From: a virus
Direction: 5' to 3' (one strand)
DNA length: 49,173 bases
IMG/VR virus record: IMGVR_UViG_3300013126_000051
Coordinates: 1-49,173 of that record
Below, in pieces: positions 35,107 to 41,982 of the stretch (its first letter is position 1; each line of letters opens with the position of its first letter). The position numbers were made by a program, and so were the translations under genes. A model generated the notes under the pieces. That model was not told the DNA's origin. It saw nothing but the letters and a program-made list of their open reading frames with translations, and made no database searches.

Positions 35107-35376
35107 ATGATGTCTATTGAGGGAGTATTACTTGGATGGATTGTTATTATTGTTCTGGCAATCCTTTGCGCAATTTTTAAATTACAATCAGGATGCGCAA
35201 GATACGCATGGTTTGTGCTTAATGTTCTACTTGTTTCATTGATGGCAGGAGCGAACCCTGCCGATCCTAAACATAGGGAAATTATAGACATAGGAGCAAT
35301 GGCTTTATTATTTTATGTATATATCACTACTAATATGGCAATTGCGAAATTTTTGGATTACAATATAGATGACTAA
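35107..35376 (+). CDS. Small membrane protein
   Basis: 89 residues (or 88 from the second ATG). Helices at about 6-24 (VLLGWIVIIVLAILCAIF), 33-48 (WFVLNVLLVSLMAG) and 64-82 (GAMALLFYVYITTNMAIA). No family recognised; superinfection exclusion or lysis control are possibilities. Preceded by a TTGACA-N17-TACTCT arrangement and a near-match TGTATTTG, either of which could be the promoter. Confidence 0.5.
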   Translation: MMSIEGVLLGWIVIIVLAILCAIFKLQSGCARYAWFVLNVLLVSLMAGANPADPKHREIIDIGAMALLFYVYITTNMAIAKFLDYNIDD

Positions 35377-35384
35377 TAAAAATT

Positions 35385-35414
35385 TTTGGATTTATCAAAA
35401 ATTGCTTACCTTTG
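35385..35414 (+). promoter_or_regulatory. Promoter of leader RNA copy 2
   Basis: TTTG (35385-35388, within TTTTTGG) and TACCTTTG (35407-35414) fit the Bacteroidota -33 and -7 elements with an 18-base spacer, a near-perfect match. Transcription would begin around 35420, at the 5' edge of the leader RNA. Confidence 0.75.
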
Positions 35415-35415
35415 A

Positions 35416-35539
35416 ATTGCTACTAACACACAATTCAAATGATGCAATCAATGACAACAAGAAACAGAGGGAGCCTACCGGTGCAAGTCCGGCAGTCAAT
35501 CATTTGCATCGCAAGTGTGTTGGTAGCAGGGACTCCCTC
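35416..35539 (+). ncRNA. Structured leader RNA, copy 2
   Basis: P1 pairs GAGGGAG (35467-35473) with CTCCCTC (35533-35539). Next CTACC (35475-35479) can pair with GGTAG (35522-35526). Hairpin CCGG-TGCAAGT-CCGG spans 35478-35492, and hairpin CATTTGC/GCAAGTG follows near 35500-35516. ATTGC (35416-35420) and GCAAT (35444-35448) may pair upstream. Every element is at the same spacing as in copy 1 (3493-3616): both P1 stems enclose 73 bases and lie 28 bases before ATG. P1 positions 6 and 7 and the last pair of hairpin 1 have changed on both strands. It is a likely cis-regulatory 5' leader; the ligand or partner is unknown. Confidence 0.65.
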
Positions 35540-35566
35540 CCTTTTATTAATCAAATCTTCATTTTT

Positions 35567-35821
35567 ATGTTACCAACAAATGACGAACGTGGCTACGCCA
35601 CTCCAATCGGACTTCTCAGTCCAGAACAAATCCTAAACGATTTAATGATCTCAGATGATCTTCCGGCTATGCGCAACAATCTCCGGGAGATGATGGAGCA
35701 GTATCTTCTTCGCGAAGATGATGCTCGCTATCGCCATGCAGTATTCGGAACCTATAAGGTTCTGGATATTTTACTTTCGAGAGTAGAAAATATAAACAAC
35801 AAAGGAAGGAGGGCAGCATAA
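35567..35821 (+). CDS. Small MLPTND-type protein, copy 2 (unknown function)
   Basis: 84 residues. The start at 35567 is supported by the promoter at 35385-35414, which lies inside the longer open frame beginning at 35369. It is paralogous to the protein at 3644 (MLPTND start, EQILNDLMISDDLPAMR, helical C-terminus ending near VLDILLSRVE). Its stop overlaps the Rha gene start (TAATG), so the two are coupled. It may regulate or partner with the leader RNA or with the cargo gene; nothing shows which. Confidence 0.65.
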   Translation: MLPTNDERGYATPIGLLSPEQILNDLMISDDLPAMRNNLREMMEQYLLREDDARYRHAVFGTYKVLDILLSRVENINNKGRRAA

Positions 35822-36615
35822 TGGCCGACTTAACATTGTTTACTAACCAAAATTCAGGTCGTAATGAGCAGACTATGACCAGCCGAGAGATCGCTAAATA
35901 CACCGGCAAAGATCATTCCCATGTAATGCGAGATATAAGGGAAATGGAACCTGCTTGGGAAAAAGTACATCAATCCAAATTTGGTTTAACGTTCAGTATC
36001 AGCAAGTTACCTAATGGAGGCCAAAGAAAAGATCCATATTATGAACTTACTAAAGCCGAATGCCTCTACATCGCTACTAAGTTCAATGACGAAGCCAGGG
36101 CAAGGCTCGTAATCAGATGGGTTGAGCTTGAAACACAGGAAAGAGAGAACAAGGAGAGAGAACAAAATGACTTCACTAATCCCGATACAGTTTTGAGAAT
36201 AGTTCAGAACTGGAAAGAAGATAGGGATAAGCGGCTTAAAGCTGAGCAGGAAGCCGAAAGGCTTCGTCTAGCAAATGAAATACAAGTGAAGGAACTCCAC
36301 GAGGCAGCGCCGAAGGTTGAGTATTACGACAATGTCCTAAAGAGCAAGAACCTAATGCCAGTGACTCTTATTGCCAGCGACCTTGGTATAAGCGCAATCA
36401 AGTTGAATGCGTTCCTTAAAGATGCAAAGATTTAGTATCGCACAGGCGACTCATGGACTCTTTACACTCAATATGCAGATAAGGAATATGCAAAACATGA
36501 ACCTATCCCATATGTCGATAAGAGCGGAGAAAGGAAAACTAAACAGCATTTATACTGGACGGAGAAAGGGAAAGCGTTTATATTTGATCTCTGGAAAAAA
36601 CATAAAGCTGCATAG
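35821..36615 (+). CDS. Rha-family antirepressor with in-frame amber codon in the ANT domain
   Basis: Residues 1-204 run to TAG at 36433-36435. They contain the Rha DNA-binding region (MTSREIAKYTGKDHSHVMRDI, YELTKAECLYIATKFND) and a coiled region leading into an ANT/KilA-C domain (PKVEYYDNVLKSKNLM, LGISAIKLNAFLKDAKI). The same frame continues after the TAG for 59 codons with YRTGDSWTLYTQYADKEYAK and QHLYWTEKGKAFIFDLW, exactly the expected end of the ANT domain, to TAG 36613-36615. So the gene is either a nonsense allele (CAG to TAG is one transition) or is read through. Rha proteins interfere with repression and phage development. Behind leader RNA copy 2. Confidence 0.8.
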
Positions 36616-36631
36616 CGCCATATTTTAGTCT

Positions 36632-36662
36632 AAAAGCCGATACGATCCATGTATCGGCTTTT
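36632..36662. terminator. Bidirectional intrinsic terminator
   Basis: AAAAGCCGATAC (36632-36643) and GTATCGGCTTTT (36651-36662) form a perfect 12-pair stem with a seven-base loop and T/A tracts on both sides. It lies between the Rha gene and the convergent minus-strand operon, serving both directions. Confidence 0.9.
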
Positions 36663-36855
36663 ATTCTTCTAATTCCTCACTTACCAATTCCGGCTCATCA
36701 CAACTCTCCTTCATAGGCAGTTCAACAAGGTCAAAGACGGGTAGTTTCATCCGTGCCATCTTCCGTCTGGCCGTGTCGATGTTACGGGACCAGAACAGAT
36801 GATAGCCGGTCCCCTTCTTCGTGTAAGAGGTTGTTTTAGCCTTGAAGTATCTCAT
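36661..36855 (-). CDS. Hypothetical small protein
   Basis: 64 residues from ATG 36855, overlapping the stop of the upstream HNH gene (ATGA). Basic N-terminal half (AKTTSYTKKGTGYHLFW, ARRKMARMKLPVF) and acidic tail (EELEE). No family recognised. Last gene of the minus-strand operon. Confidence 0.5.
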   Translation of the reverse strand: MRYFKAKTTSYTKKGTGYHLFWSRNIDTARRKMARMKLPVFDLVELPMKESCDEPELVSEELEE

Positions 36856-37253
36856 GTCAATAAGTATCTTAGTTGAATGATCTCTCCGTGGTGAGTTATG
36901 TTCTTGTATTCGACATCCGGAAACTGTGCAAAGACATCGAACAGGTTCGGGAAGTGCGAAGCGTATTGATTGAAGTACGAAGGATCGAGGATGAATGTGA
37001 TATACATGCATTCGATGATCCTGGGAAGATATAAGGCCTGATCGGTTCTGTCATCATAGATGGTGTGACAATGCCGATGCGCCAGGCCGGTATTGAGCTT
37101 ACAGGTGATAAGGCTACGATTTGCGGACCTTCGGATGATATGAGCAAGGTCGCCGGTATGCACGAAATGATTGCAGAATACACAGAGGGGGTATTCGTGA
37201 TAGTACCAAACTTTGAGTTTGTGGAGTTCATAATCAATCTGTGATTGCTGCAT
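36852..37253 (-). CDS. HNH-endonuclease-like zinc protein
   Basis: 133 residues from ATG 37253; it overlaps the previous gene by 20 bases. Residues about 23-66 hold PLCVFCNHFVHTGDLAHII, then NTGLAHRHCHTIYDD, arranged like the HNH/zinc-finger fold (Cys pair, AH, then H-x-x-C-H). It may be a phage packaging or recombination HNH nuclease. The C-terminal half is unrecognised. It is downstream of the two Tat-leader proteins. Confidence 0.6.
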   Translation of the reverse strand: MQQSQIDYELHKLKVWYYHEYPLCVFCNHFVHTGDLAHIIRRSANRSLITCKLNTGLAHRHCHTIYDDRTDQALYLPRIIECMYITFILDPSYFNQYASHFPNLFDVFAQFPDVEYKNITHHGEIIQLRYLLT

Positions 37254-37500
37254 TATCTGACCATTTATCACCTTCGTAAAATTTTCTGTATGCCCTACTC
37301 CTTTCTTCCATGTATTGCTTTGGATTCTCAAGGCTTCTGATGATAGTATCCAGAGGAGTATTACTTGGCCTCATGTTAGTAATCCTCTTTGAAAAATCTT
37401 CTGGTATTCTCGGCTTGCCAATTTTGGCTAGTATCTTTGGTGCAGAGAGAATTACTGCAGCGCCTATTGCAAGTTTCTTAAAGAAAGTTTTTCTATCCAT
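37234..37500 (-). CDS. Tat-like leader protein carrying capsid- and portal-like segments (protein A)
   Basis: 88 residues. Residues 1-25 form a twin-arginine-like leader (DRKTFFKKLAIGAAVILSA; the second Arg of the pair is Lys). Residues 36-58 align without gaps to residues 67-89 of the major capsid protein: RITNMRPSNTPLDTIIR against RITEMKPAATPLDTILR, 13 of 23 identical over the longer span. Residues about 67-82 match the portal N-terminus: RKFYEGDKWSD against RKYYRGEQWSD. It may be a relic of gene fragments or a small exported protein that interferes with virion assembly; function is unknown. Protein B is 7 bases upstream. Confidence 0.65.
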   Translation of the reverse strand: MDRKTFFKKLAIGAAVILSAPKILAKIGKPRIPEDFSKRITNMRPSNTPLDTIIRSLENPKQYMEERSRAYRKFYEGDKWSDNAAITD

Positions 37501-37507
37501 ATCATAG

Positions 37508-37783
37508 TCAATATAAACGCTCCGGTACTATTGGCCCTTTGTACAACAAAATCCCTGTCTGTCTCCATATATTTACTATTTCGTCAATAGTCATCCCATC
37601 AGGAATGCTGTCTATTGGGACCATGAAAACTCCCTTTGGCTCAGTACATCTCACTGCAGACATTTCTGCATCTGGCAGGACTGCGACATCAGGATCTTTC
37701 TTTATCCCTGCAATGAGTTCAGGTGCTACGGCCACTGCTGCAGCGCCTATACCTAGCTTTCTGAAAAATGATCTGCGGTTCAT
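37508..37783 (-). CDS. Tat-like leader protein carrying a portal-like segment (protein B)
   Basis: 91 residues. Residues 1-26 are a twin-arginine-type leader (NRRSFFRKLGIGAAAVAVA), close in sequence to that of protein A. Residues about 50-83 resemble portal residues about 416-450: KGVFMVPIDSIPDGMTIDE against KGVLLVPEDLIPEGMTPDD, and later W, G, LYK, about half identical. The portal segment lies in the middle of that protein, not at a terminus. It may be a decoy, an assembly modulator or a recombination relic. Tat export is a prediction from the leader. Confidence 0.65.
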   Translation of the reverse strand: MNRRSFFRKLGIGAAAVAVAPELIAGIKKDPDVAVLPDAEMSAVRCTEPKGVFMVPIDSIPDGMTIDEIVNIWRQTGILLYKGPIVPERLY

Positions 37784-37793
37784 AATGGTTCAA

Positions 37794-37940
37794 TTAATCA
37801 GTGAATACTGCCAACATAACGCCTGCAAATAGCATCCAGCCCCATCCATGGACCTCTGTAAGAGCCATAGCCACACTCCCTCCAATGATTATCAGGATCA
37901 TGGCTAATACTCCAATGCGGTTTACCTTACTTTTTTTCAT
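37794..37940 (-). CDS. 48-aa membrane protein
   Basis: ATG 37940 to TAA 37794. After a basic start (MKKSKVNR) come two short hydrophobic helices (IGVLAMILIIIGGSVAMAL and GWGWMLFAGVMLAVF). Its start lies inside the end of the preceding gene (14-base overlap) and it ends 10 bases before protein B. No family recognised. Confidence 0.55.
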   Translation of the reverse strand: MKKSKVNRIGVLAMILIIIGGSVAMALTEVHGWGWMLFAGVMLAVFTD

Positions 37941-38469
37941 GGTTATTCAGGTTTAATAGGTTATTCAATGGAATAAATTCATGCTTCTCAATGTTTTCAG
38001 GATCTAAGGCAAGTGCGTGGTTATTATCAAAAAAAGGATGAGGTCTCAATAGAATAGTTGACTCTGTCTCCTTGCCAAAATCACCATCTCTTTTTAGTTT
38101 CTCAACATATTCATCCCATTTTTTCCAATCTTCAGATGTCCACCATTCGGTAGCCATGTCCCCCGGAGGATCGCCAAGTCTATGCTTCACAACAATCTTC
38201 TTGAACTCTTCCGGCTCTTTTGCTTCTGAGTTCGCATCTCTACTTATTTGCTCAATTATCCCACCCGTCTTGTATGGAGGTCCCTCGCGAACCGGTATGT
38301 TCCATATATAGTCCATAGTGGCTCTCTGCAAAAAAAGCATCTCCCATTTAGCCCTGATTTCTGCTGCTCGATAAGAATCCGGTTCCAGTACGAGAGTTTT
38401 TATATCTGACTCAAGTTGCCTGATGCGCTCTTTGAGGTTATTCTTCTGCCTTGTGGATTTACTTGACAT
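37927..38469 (-). CDS. Hypothetical protein
   Basis: 180 residues from ATG 38469; a TTG three codons earlier is possible. The N-terminal 60 residues are charged and helical (KNNLKERIRQLESDIKTLV), the middle contains EWWTSEDWKKWDEYVEKLK. No family recognised. Overlaps both neighbours by a few bases. Confidence 0.55.
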   Translation of the reverse strand: MSSKSTRQKNNLKERIRQLESDIKTLVLEPDSYRAAEIRAKWEMLFLQRATMDYIWNIPVREGPPYKTGGIIEQISRDANSEAKEPEEFKKIVVKHRLGDPPGDMATEWWTSEDWKKWDEYVEKLKRDGDFGKETESTILLRPHPFFDNNHALALDPENIEKHEFIPLNNLLNLNNHEKK

Positions 38470-38827
38470 TGACTCCAACCATTTGAGTTAATAGTATATC
38501 CATATATTTACGCAGATCCTCAAGATGTTTTAATGAGGCAGTAAGTTCTCCTTCAATAAGATTAACATCCTTTGTTTTGATCCCTTTTTGAGAGAGATAT
38601 TCGGCAAGAGATTTGAATAGTTGGATTGCAAAATGCGAATTCAGACTAAGAAAAGGAGTAAGATCAACTGGAATTTCATTAGGATCAATCTTAGTCTTTA
38701 CCATGATATTATCCTTAATTGATATGTTCCATTCTGCATCACCATGATATTCATGAACCCAAATCTCCGTACAATGGCGATCCATTCGCTCTACGATCCT
38801 GATATCGACTTCATTAATTAGTGGCAT
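38459..38827 (-). CDS. Hypothetical protein
   Basis: 122 residues, mixed alpha/beta character, no recognised family. The C-terminal part is helical (ELTASLKHLEDLRKYMDIL). It overlaps the next gene by 11 bases and begins 6 bases after the HExxH gene. Confidence 0.5.
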   Translation of the reverse strand: MPLINEVDIRIVERMDRHCTEIWVHEYHGDAEWNISIKDNIMVKTKIDPNEIPVDLTPFLSLNSHFAIQLFKSLAEYLSQKGIKTKDVNLIEGELTASLKHLEDLRKYMDILLTQMVGVNVK

Positions 38828-38833
38828 ATTTAT

Positions 38834-39226
38834 TTACTTTTTATTATCCCCCTGTTTCTTCACAAATTCCAAATACACCTCCCATATCCGGTTTACGATA
38901 TATGAGAGGAGATAACATTCAGGCTCGTCATTACTGCGATCCAGCACAATGTCCAGATCCTTATAAATCTTGTTGACGATATGTTTTGCCTCATGTGCTA
39001 TTATCCCGGGGGTGATCTTGTTCGTGAAGATCACCGGGTAATCTCTTGAGTTTCCTGAATCATTCGACAGGCATACAGCATCACACCCTTTGAGATAACT
39101 ATTCTTATGATGCCAGTGTCTTATGGCCGGTTCATAGCAGTCTTCCTCGTTGGTCATGACAATGATGATCATCCCTCCGTAGACCGGGACCTTTTTCTTT
39201 CTCTTTACTTCGATAAGTTGCGCCAT
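38834..39226 (-). CDS. Putative metallopeptidase-like phage protein (HExxH)
   Basis: 130 residues if it starts at ATG 39226 (MAQLIEVKRKKKVPVYGG); an alternative ATG at 39280 adds 18 residues. Contains GIIAHEAKHIVNKIYKDL with an HExxH zinc-binding motif, followed by DEPECYLLSYIVNRIWE, where a downstream Glu could be a third ligand. Small proteins of this pattern are common in Bacteroidales phages; no substrate is known. It lies in the block with SSB and the NinB-like gene. Confidence 0.6.
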   Translation of the reverse strand: MAQLIEVKRKKKVPVYGGMIIIVMTNEEDCYEPAIRHWHHKNSYLKGCDAVCLSNDSGNSRDYPVIFTNKITPGIIAHEAKHIVNKIYKDLDIVLDRSNDEPECYLLSYIVNRIWEVYLEFVKKQGDNKK

Positions 39227-39273
39227 TGTGATAGGTTTAAAGTCTCCCCGATACCGGACCAGGGAGATCATTT

Positions 39274-39324
39274 TCAGCATTTCTTACCAGGCTTGCCCGG
39301 TTTCTTCGGTGACTGTTTAGCCAT
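39274..39324 (-). CDS. Possible 16-residue basic peptide
   Basis: ATG 39324 to TGA 39274 encodes MAKQSPKKPGKPGKKC, overlapping the possible upstream start of the HExxH gene. It fills the gap between two genes in the operon and is strongly lysine-rich. Too short to be sure; it may be a leader peptide or chance. Confidence 0.2.
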   Translation of the reverse strand: MAKQSPKKPGKPGKKC

Positions 39325-39343
39325 GACTGTGAATGTTTGGGTA

Positions 39344-39535
39344 CTAAGATCCCGGGTTGTTCCGGGCTTTCTTAAGCGCTTCGATCTGTTCAGGGGTTAT
39401 ATTCCCTGGCATCGTAGATTTTACTTTCGGCTCACCTTCGGAGCTCTTGAACACTCCGGCTTGTATGCCGTGCGCTGTCGTCACGGGCTCTCCCGCGACA
39501 ATCAGGCCTTTGAATTTCTTTTTACTATTGCTCAT
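39344..39535 (-). CDS. Hypothetical small protein
   Basis: 63 residues, basic N-terminus (MSNSKKKFKGLIVAG) and a short helical end (TPEQIEALKKARNNP). No family. Overlaps the NinB-like gene (ATGA). Ends with TAG; reading through would add only eight residues. Confidence 0.45.
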   Translation of the reverse strand: MSNSKKKFKGLIVAGEPVTTAHGIQAGVFKSSEGEPKVKSTMPGNITPEQIEALKKARNNPGS

Positions 39536-39987
39536 GGCTCTTTCACAATTAGCTCTCCGTCAAACTTCGCATTCTCCCTCTCAAAGTTCAGTTCTGGGAA
39601 GAATGTCTCATTCGGCATGAGCAGGGTGATATGGAAAAACATCTCAGCCCATGCCCGTACCTCCATTGCGTAATCGGCCATTGCCTTTCGGTCCTGCCGT
39701 GTAGTAGTCCCCTTGCATAACAGGTCAAACTTCTTTGTCAGGGTGTTGTACTCGAATTCCCAGCGGAAGTTGAACTTCTTCTTGCAGTGTTCATGTATCT
39801 CATCCGGTGTATGTCCTGTGAACTCAGCAATAGGGGTGTAGATGAACCCCCAGAGGTAGTCATTGAAGCTGACTGACCTCTTGGGGTAAATATCCTGCAC
39901 TGCGACCTTGTAAGGCAGCCTGCGGTCCCGCAATGTCTTGCAGAGATCATCCACCTGGCTCTTATTTCGCAGCACGTAGAACTCCAT
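39532..39987 (-). CDS. NinB-like recombination protein (putative)
   Basis: 151 residues from ATG 39987, which shares one base with the SSB stop (TGATG). Contains KRSVSFNDYLWGFIYTPIAE, TPDEIHEHCKKKFNF, and TTRQDRKAMADYAMEVRAWA, resembling the RSxxQNxYxWG..hhxxIA pattern of NinB/Orf family recombination mediators. In lambda such proteins bind single-stranded DNA and SSB. Direct coupling to SSB supports this. Assignment by motif and context only. Confidence 0.55.
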   Translation of the reverse strand: MEFYVLRNKSQVDDLCKTLRDRRLPYKVAVQDIYPKRSVSFNDYLWGFIYTPIAEFTGHTPDEIHEHCKKKFNFRWEFEYNTLTKKFDLLCKGTTTRQDRKAMADYAMEVRAWAEMFFHITLLMPNETFFPELNFERENAKFDGELIVKEP

Positions 39988-40325
39988 CAGATCGCCTCTT
40001 TTGAATTGCAGATCATGAAATCCTCCAACCTGATGTAGGTCTTTGTCTGTTTCTTCCCGTCCTTCTCCCATGTATCAACGCAGAGGGTACCTACAACAGA
40101 GAGCATCATCCCTTTGCGGACGATCTTTTCAACAGCCAGGGCCTTGTCTCCCCAGGCAGTCACGCTGAACCATGTTGTTTTTTTCTCCTCTGTTCCTGCG
40201 GAGTTGCGGATGTTATCGGTCTGTGCAAGTGAGAAGTTAACCACTGCATTGCCATTATTGGCATGGTTTACCTGTGGATCGGCTCCGATATTGCCGATGA
40301 TATGGGCAGAATTCTTCGATGACAT
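39987..40325 (-). CDS. ssb: Single-stranded DNA-binding protein
   Basis: 112 residues, an OB fold with NSAHIIGNIGADPQV, VVNFSLAQTD, KKTTWFSVTAWGDKAL and GMMLSVVGTLCVDTWEKDGKK motifs typical of bacterial and phage SSB. The C-terminal acidic tail of host SSB is missing (it ends with NSKEAI). It should coat single-stranded DNA in replication or recombination. It is next to the NinB-like gene. Confidence 0.9.
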   Translation of the reverse strand: MSSKNSAHIIGNIGADPQVNHANNGNAVVNFSLAQTDNIRNSAGTEEKKTTWFSVTAWGDKALAVEKIVRKGMMLSVVGTLCVDTWEKDGKKQTKTYIRLEDFMICNSKEAI

Positions 40326-40326
40326 A

Positions 40327-41073
40327 TCAAACTGTTTTAACGGTTATTCTTAATTCGAGATCCAGAACTACCTTCTGGTGGATGGGCTGGGGATCGGATG
40401 GGACATTGGTTATTGGCTGAGAACTTAGTTCTTTCCTTATATCAGCCATTTCTTCCGGAGTCAGGTGACGTACTCCGGGAGCCGGTTTCTCAATAGGCTG
40501 TTCGGAGACAGGCCCAGTATCCTATGCAGGAGCAGGGCTGAGTGTCTGTGTAGTCGTTGTGGCTTCAGCTGTAATTGCTGAATGCGGATAATAGCGATCC
40601 TTTTCAGGAGGATCGTTCACTGCCTCATGTGCAGTCTCCGCAGTATTCACCAGTGGAGTTTTCGGTTCACGCCTCTTGTATGGCCTTTTGGCTTTTGCTT
40701 CAGGCTTTGGTTTACGTCCCTTGCGTTTCGGTGCAGGTTCTTCCTTTGGTTCCGGAGCGGGAGGAGGAACAGGAGTCATCTTCTCTGTCTCGATTCCTGC
40801 CTGTGAGAGTTTTTCAATCAGGGCTTCAGATTCAGATTTAGGTTCATCGCCGTTCATCCTCTCCACGAATCCATCAAGAGTAAGCTCACTTTCTTTCCAT
40901 TCCTCAAGAAGTGCGAGGGTCTTATCCGGCAGATTATCCGGTGCTGATCTCAGGATACTCAGGTATCCGGGGGCAAATCCTAATTTTTCAGCGACCTCTT
41001 TGTTAGTCAGGTTGAACTCCTTCTGAGCCCCTGTCACGAAGTCGGCGATCTTCTGTGCGTTTCTTTTGTTCAT
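40327..41073 (-). CDS. HTH protein with in-frame amber codon
   Basis: From ATG 41073 the frame encodes an N-terminal helix-turn-helix (NKEVAEKLGFAPGYLSIL), then a Pro/Lys-rich linker (PAPEPKEEPAPKRKGRKPK), and reaches TAG at 40524-40522. The same frame continues for 64 sense codons (DTGPVSEQPIEKPAPG, LTPEEMADIRKELSSQP, QKVVLDLELRITVKTV) to a TGA one base before the SSB ATG. The composition of the continuation and its exact abutment on ssb indicate that the real gene includes it. TAG is one transition from CAG. Total about 247 residues with the amber position. It may be a phage regulator. Confidence 0.7.
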
Positions 41074-41425
41074 TTGATTCAGATTTAGCAAGATTGTACT
41101 CTTTTATGATCCTTGGATTTGAACTCACCATGTCCACACACATGCGGTAGATATCATAGTTCGTCAGTTTTCTCTTAGGTCCAAACAGCCCCTGAGCAGC
41201 GAAATAGTTGATCTCCTTTGTTGTCAGGGCACTCACCCCTCCCCGGATATCCACCATGACATAATAGGTTGCATTGTTCCGCGAATTGCGCTGCTTTGCC
41301 CTGGCAAGAGCCTGGTCCAGCGCTCTCATCTCCCTGCGGGTGTTCCACCGGGTTATCCATTCCGTTCTGAACTCCTGATAATCAGTCTTTAACTTGGTCC
41401 AGATGTCTGTTAAAATGTTCGCCAT
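41003..41425 (-). CDS. Conserved Bacteroidales phage protein, unknown function
   Basis: 140 residues. Central segment ATYYVMVDIRGGVSALTTKE and KRKLTNYDIYRMCVDM, with basic helical ends. I recall similar small proteins in Bacteroidales phages but no function. Overlaps the HTH gene start by 71 bases. Confidence 0.55.
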   Translation of the reverse strand: MANILTDIWTKLKTDYQEFRTEWITRWNTRREMRALDQALARAKQRNSRNNATYYVMVDIRGGVSALTTKEINYFAAQGLFGPKRKLTNYDIYRMCVDMVSSNPRIIKEYNLAKSESNEQKKRTEDRRLRDRGSEGVQPD

Positions 41426-41462
41426 GTTCTATTTAAGTTTTAGAAATGCTCCTTTTTAATTA

Positions 41463-41975
41463 TCAGCTCTTTACAGAGGTTGTAGCATCATAATTATATA
41501 CTCTGAAAAATGTGTCATTATCCCATCCTTTCTCTAACTCGAAAACACAAGTTTGAATCCTTGCATATTGGAAGGTCTTTCTGGGTAACGCTGTTATTGA
41601 TTTCAGACCGAATGATTTCAGGTACCGGAGTCTTACATCAGAATCTGAAATAGTAAACCATGGCATCAAGGCGATAATGCTATCGGACATCTTCATACAC
41701 TCTGTCAGGATGTAGTAGCCTAACCGCATTCCTTTGTGCTCAAAATCTTCAGGCATCCCGAACGCATACTTAGATGAAAATGGAGGATTCATGACAATGC
41801 AGTCAAATCTGGCCTCTGGCAGGTCAAAAAAGTTTTCCGGGGCAGTTACCTCATATTTGGATAGGAATTTCACTATGTTCCCTTCTCCGGGAGTTGGCTC
41901 TAATACTGATACGGTACCCGGGGGAATTAACCCGCACATATACTCTGCTACATTCAAAGGTGTCTGAAAGTCCAT
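41463..41975 (-). CDS. DNA N6-adenine methyltransferase-like protein
   Basis: 170 residues from ATG 41975 (MDFQTPLNVAEYMCGLIPP); an upstream start would overlap terL. Rossmann-type motif I VLEPTPGEGN and catalytic motif IV CIVMNPPF are both present, as in class I adenine methyltransferases. A separate target recognition domain is absent, so it could be an orphan DNA methyltransferase protecting phage DNA. It follows terL on the same strand, 7 bases away. Confidence 0.75.
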   Translation of the reverse strand: MDFQTPLNVAEYMCGLIPPGTVSVLEPTPGEGNIVKFLSKYEVTAPENFFDLPEARFDCIVMNPPFSSKYAFGMPEDFEHKGMRLGYYILTECMKMSDSIIALMPWFTISDSDVRLRYLKSFGLKSITALPRKTFQYARIQTCVFELEKGWDNDTFFRVYNYDATTSVKS

Positions 41976-41982
41976 ATTTCTA

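Noticed and set aside
35467-35540. Cobalamin riboswitch
   Set aside because: The CCGGTGCAAGTCCGG hairpin recalls part of the cobalamin riboswitch core, but the rest of the conserved core and the B12 box are not visible, the overall shape is different, and the downstream genes have no cobalamin link.
35369-35566. Long form of the MLPTND protein starting at 35369
   Set aside because: It would begin upstream of the -33/-7 promoter and translate through the structured leader, so the ATG at 35567 is preferred.
36407-36628. Separate small gene after the Rha stop in another frame
   Set aside because: The Rha frame itself continues with clear ANT-domain sequence here, so the alternate-frame open stretch is a shadow.
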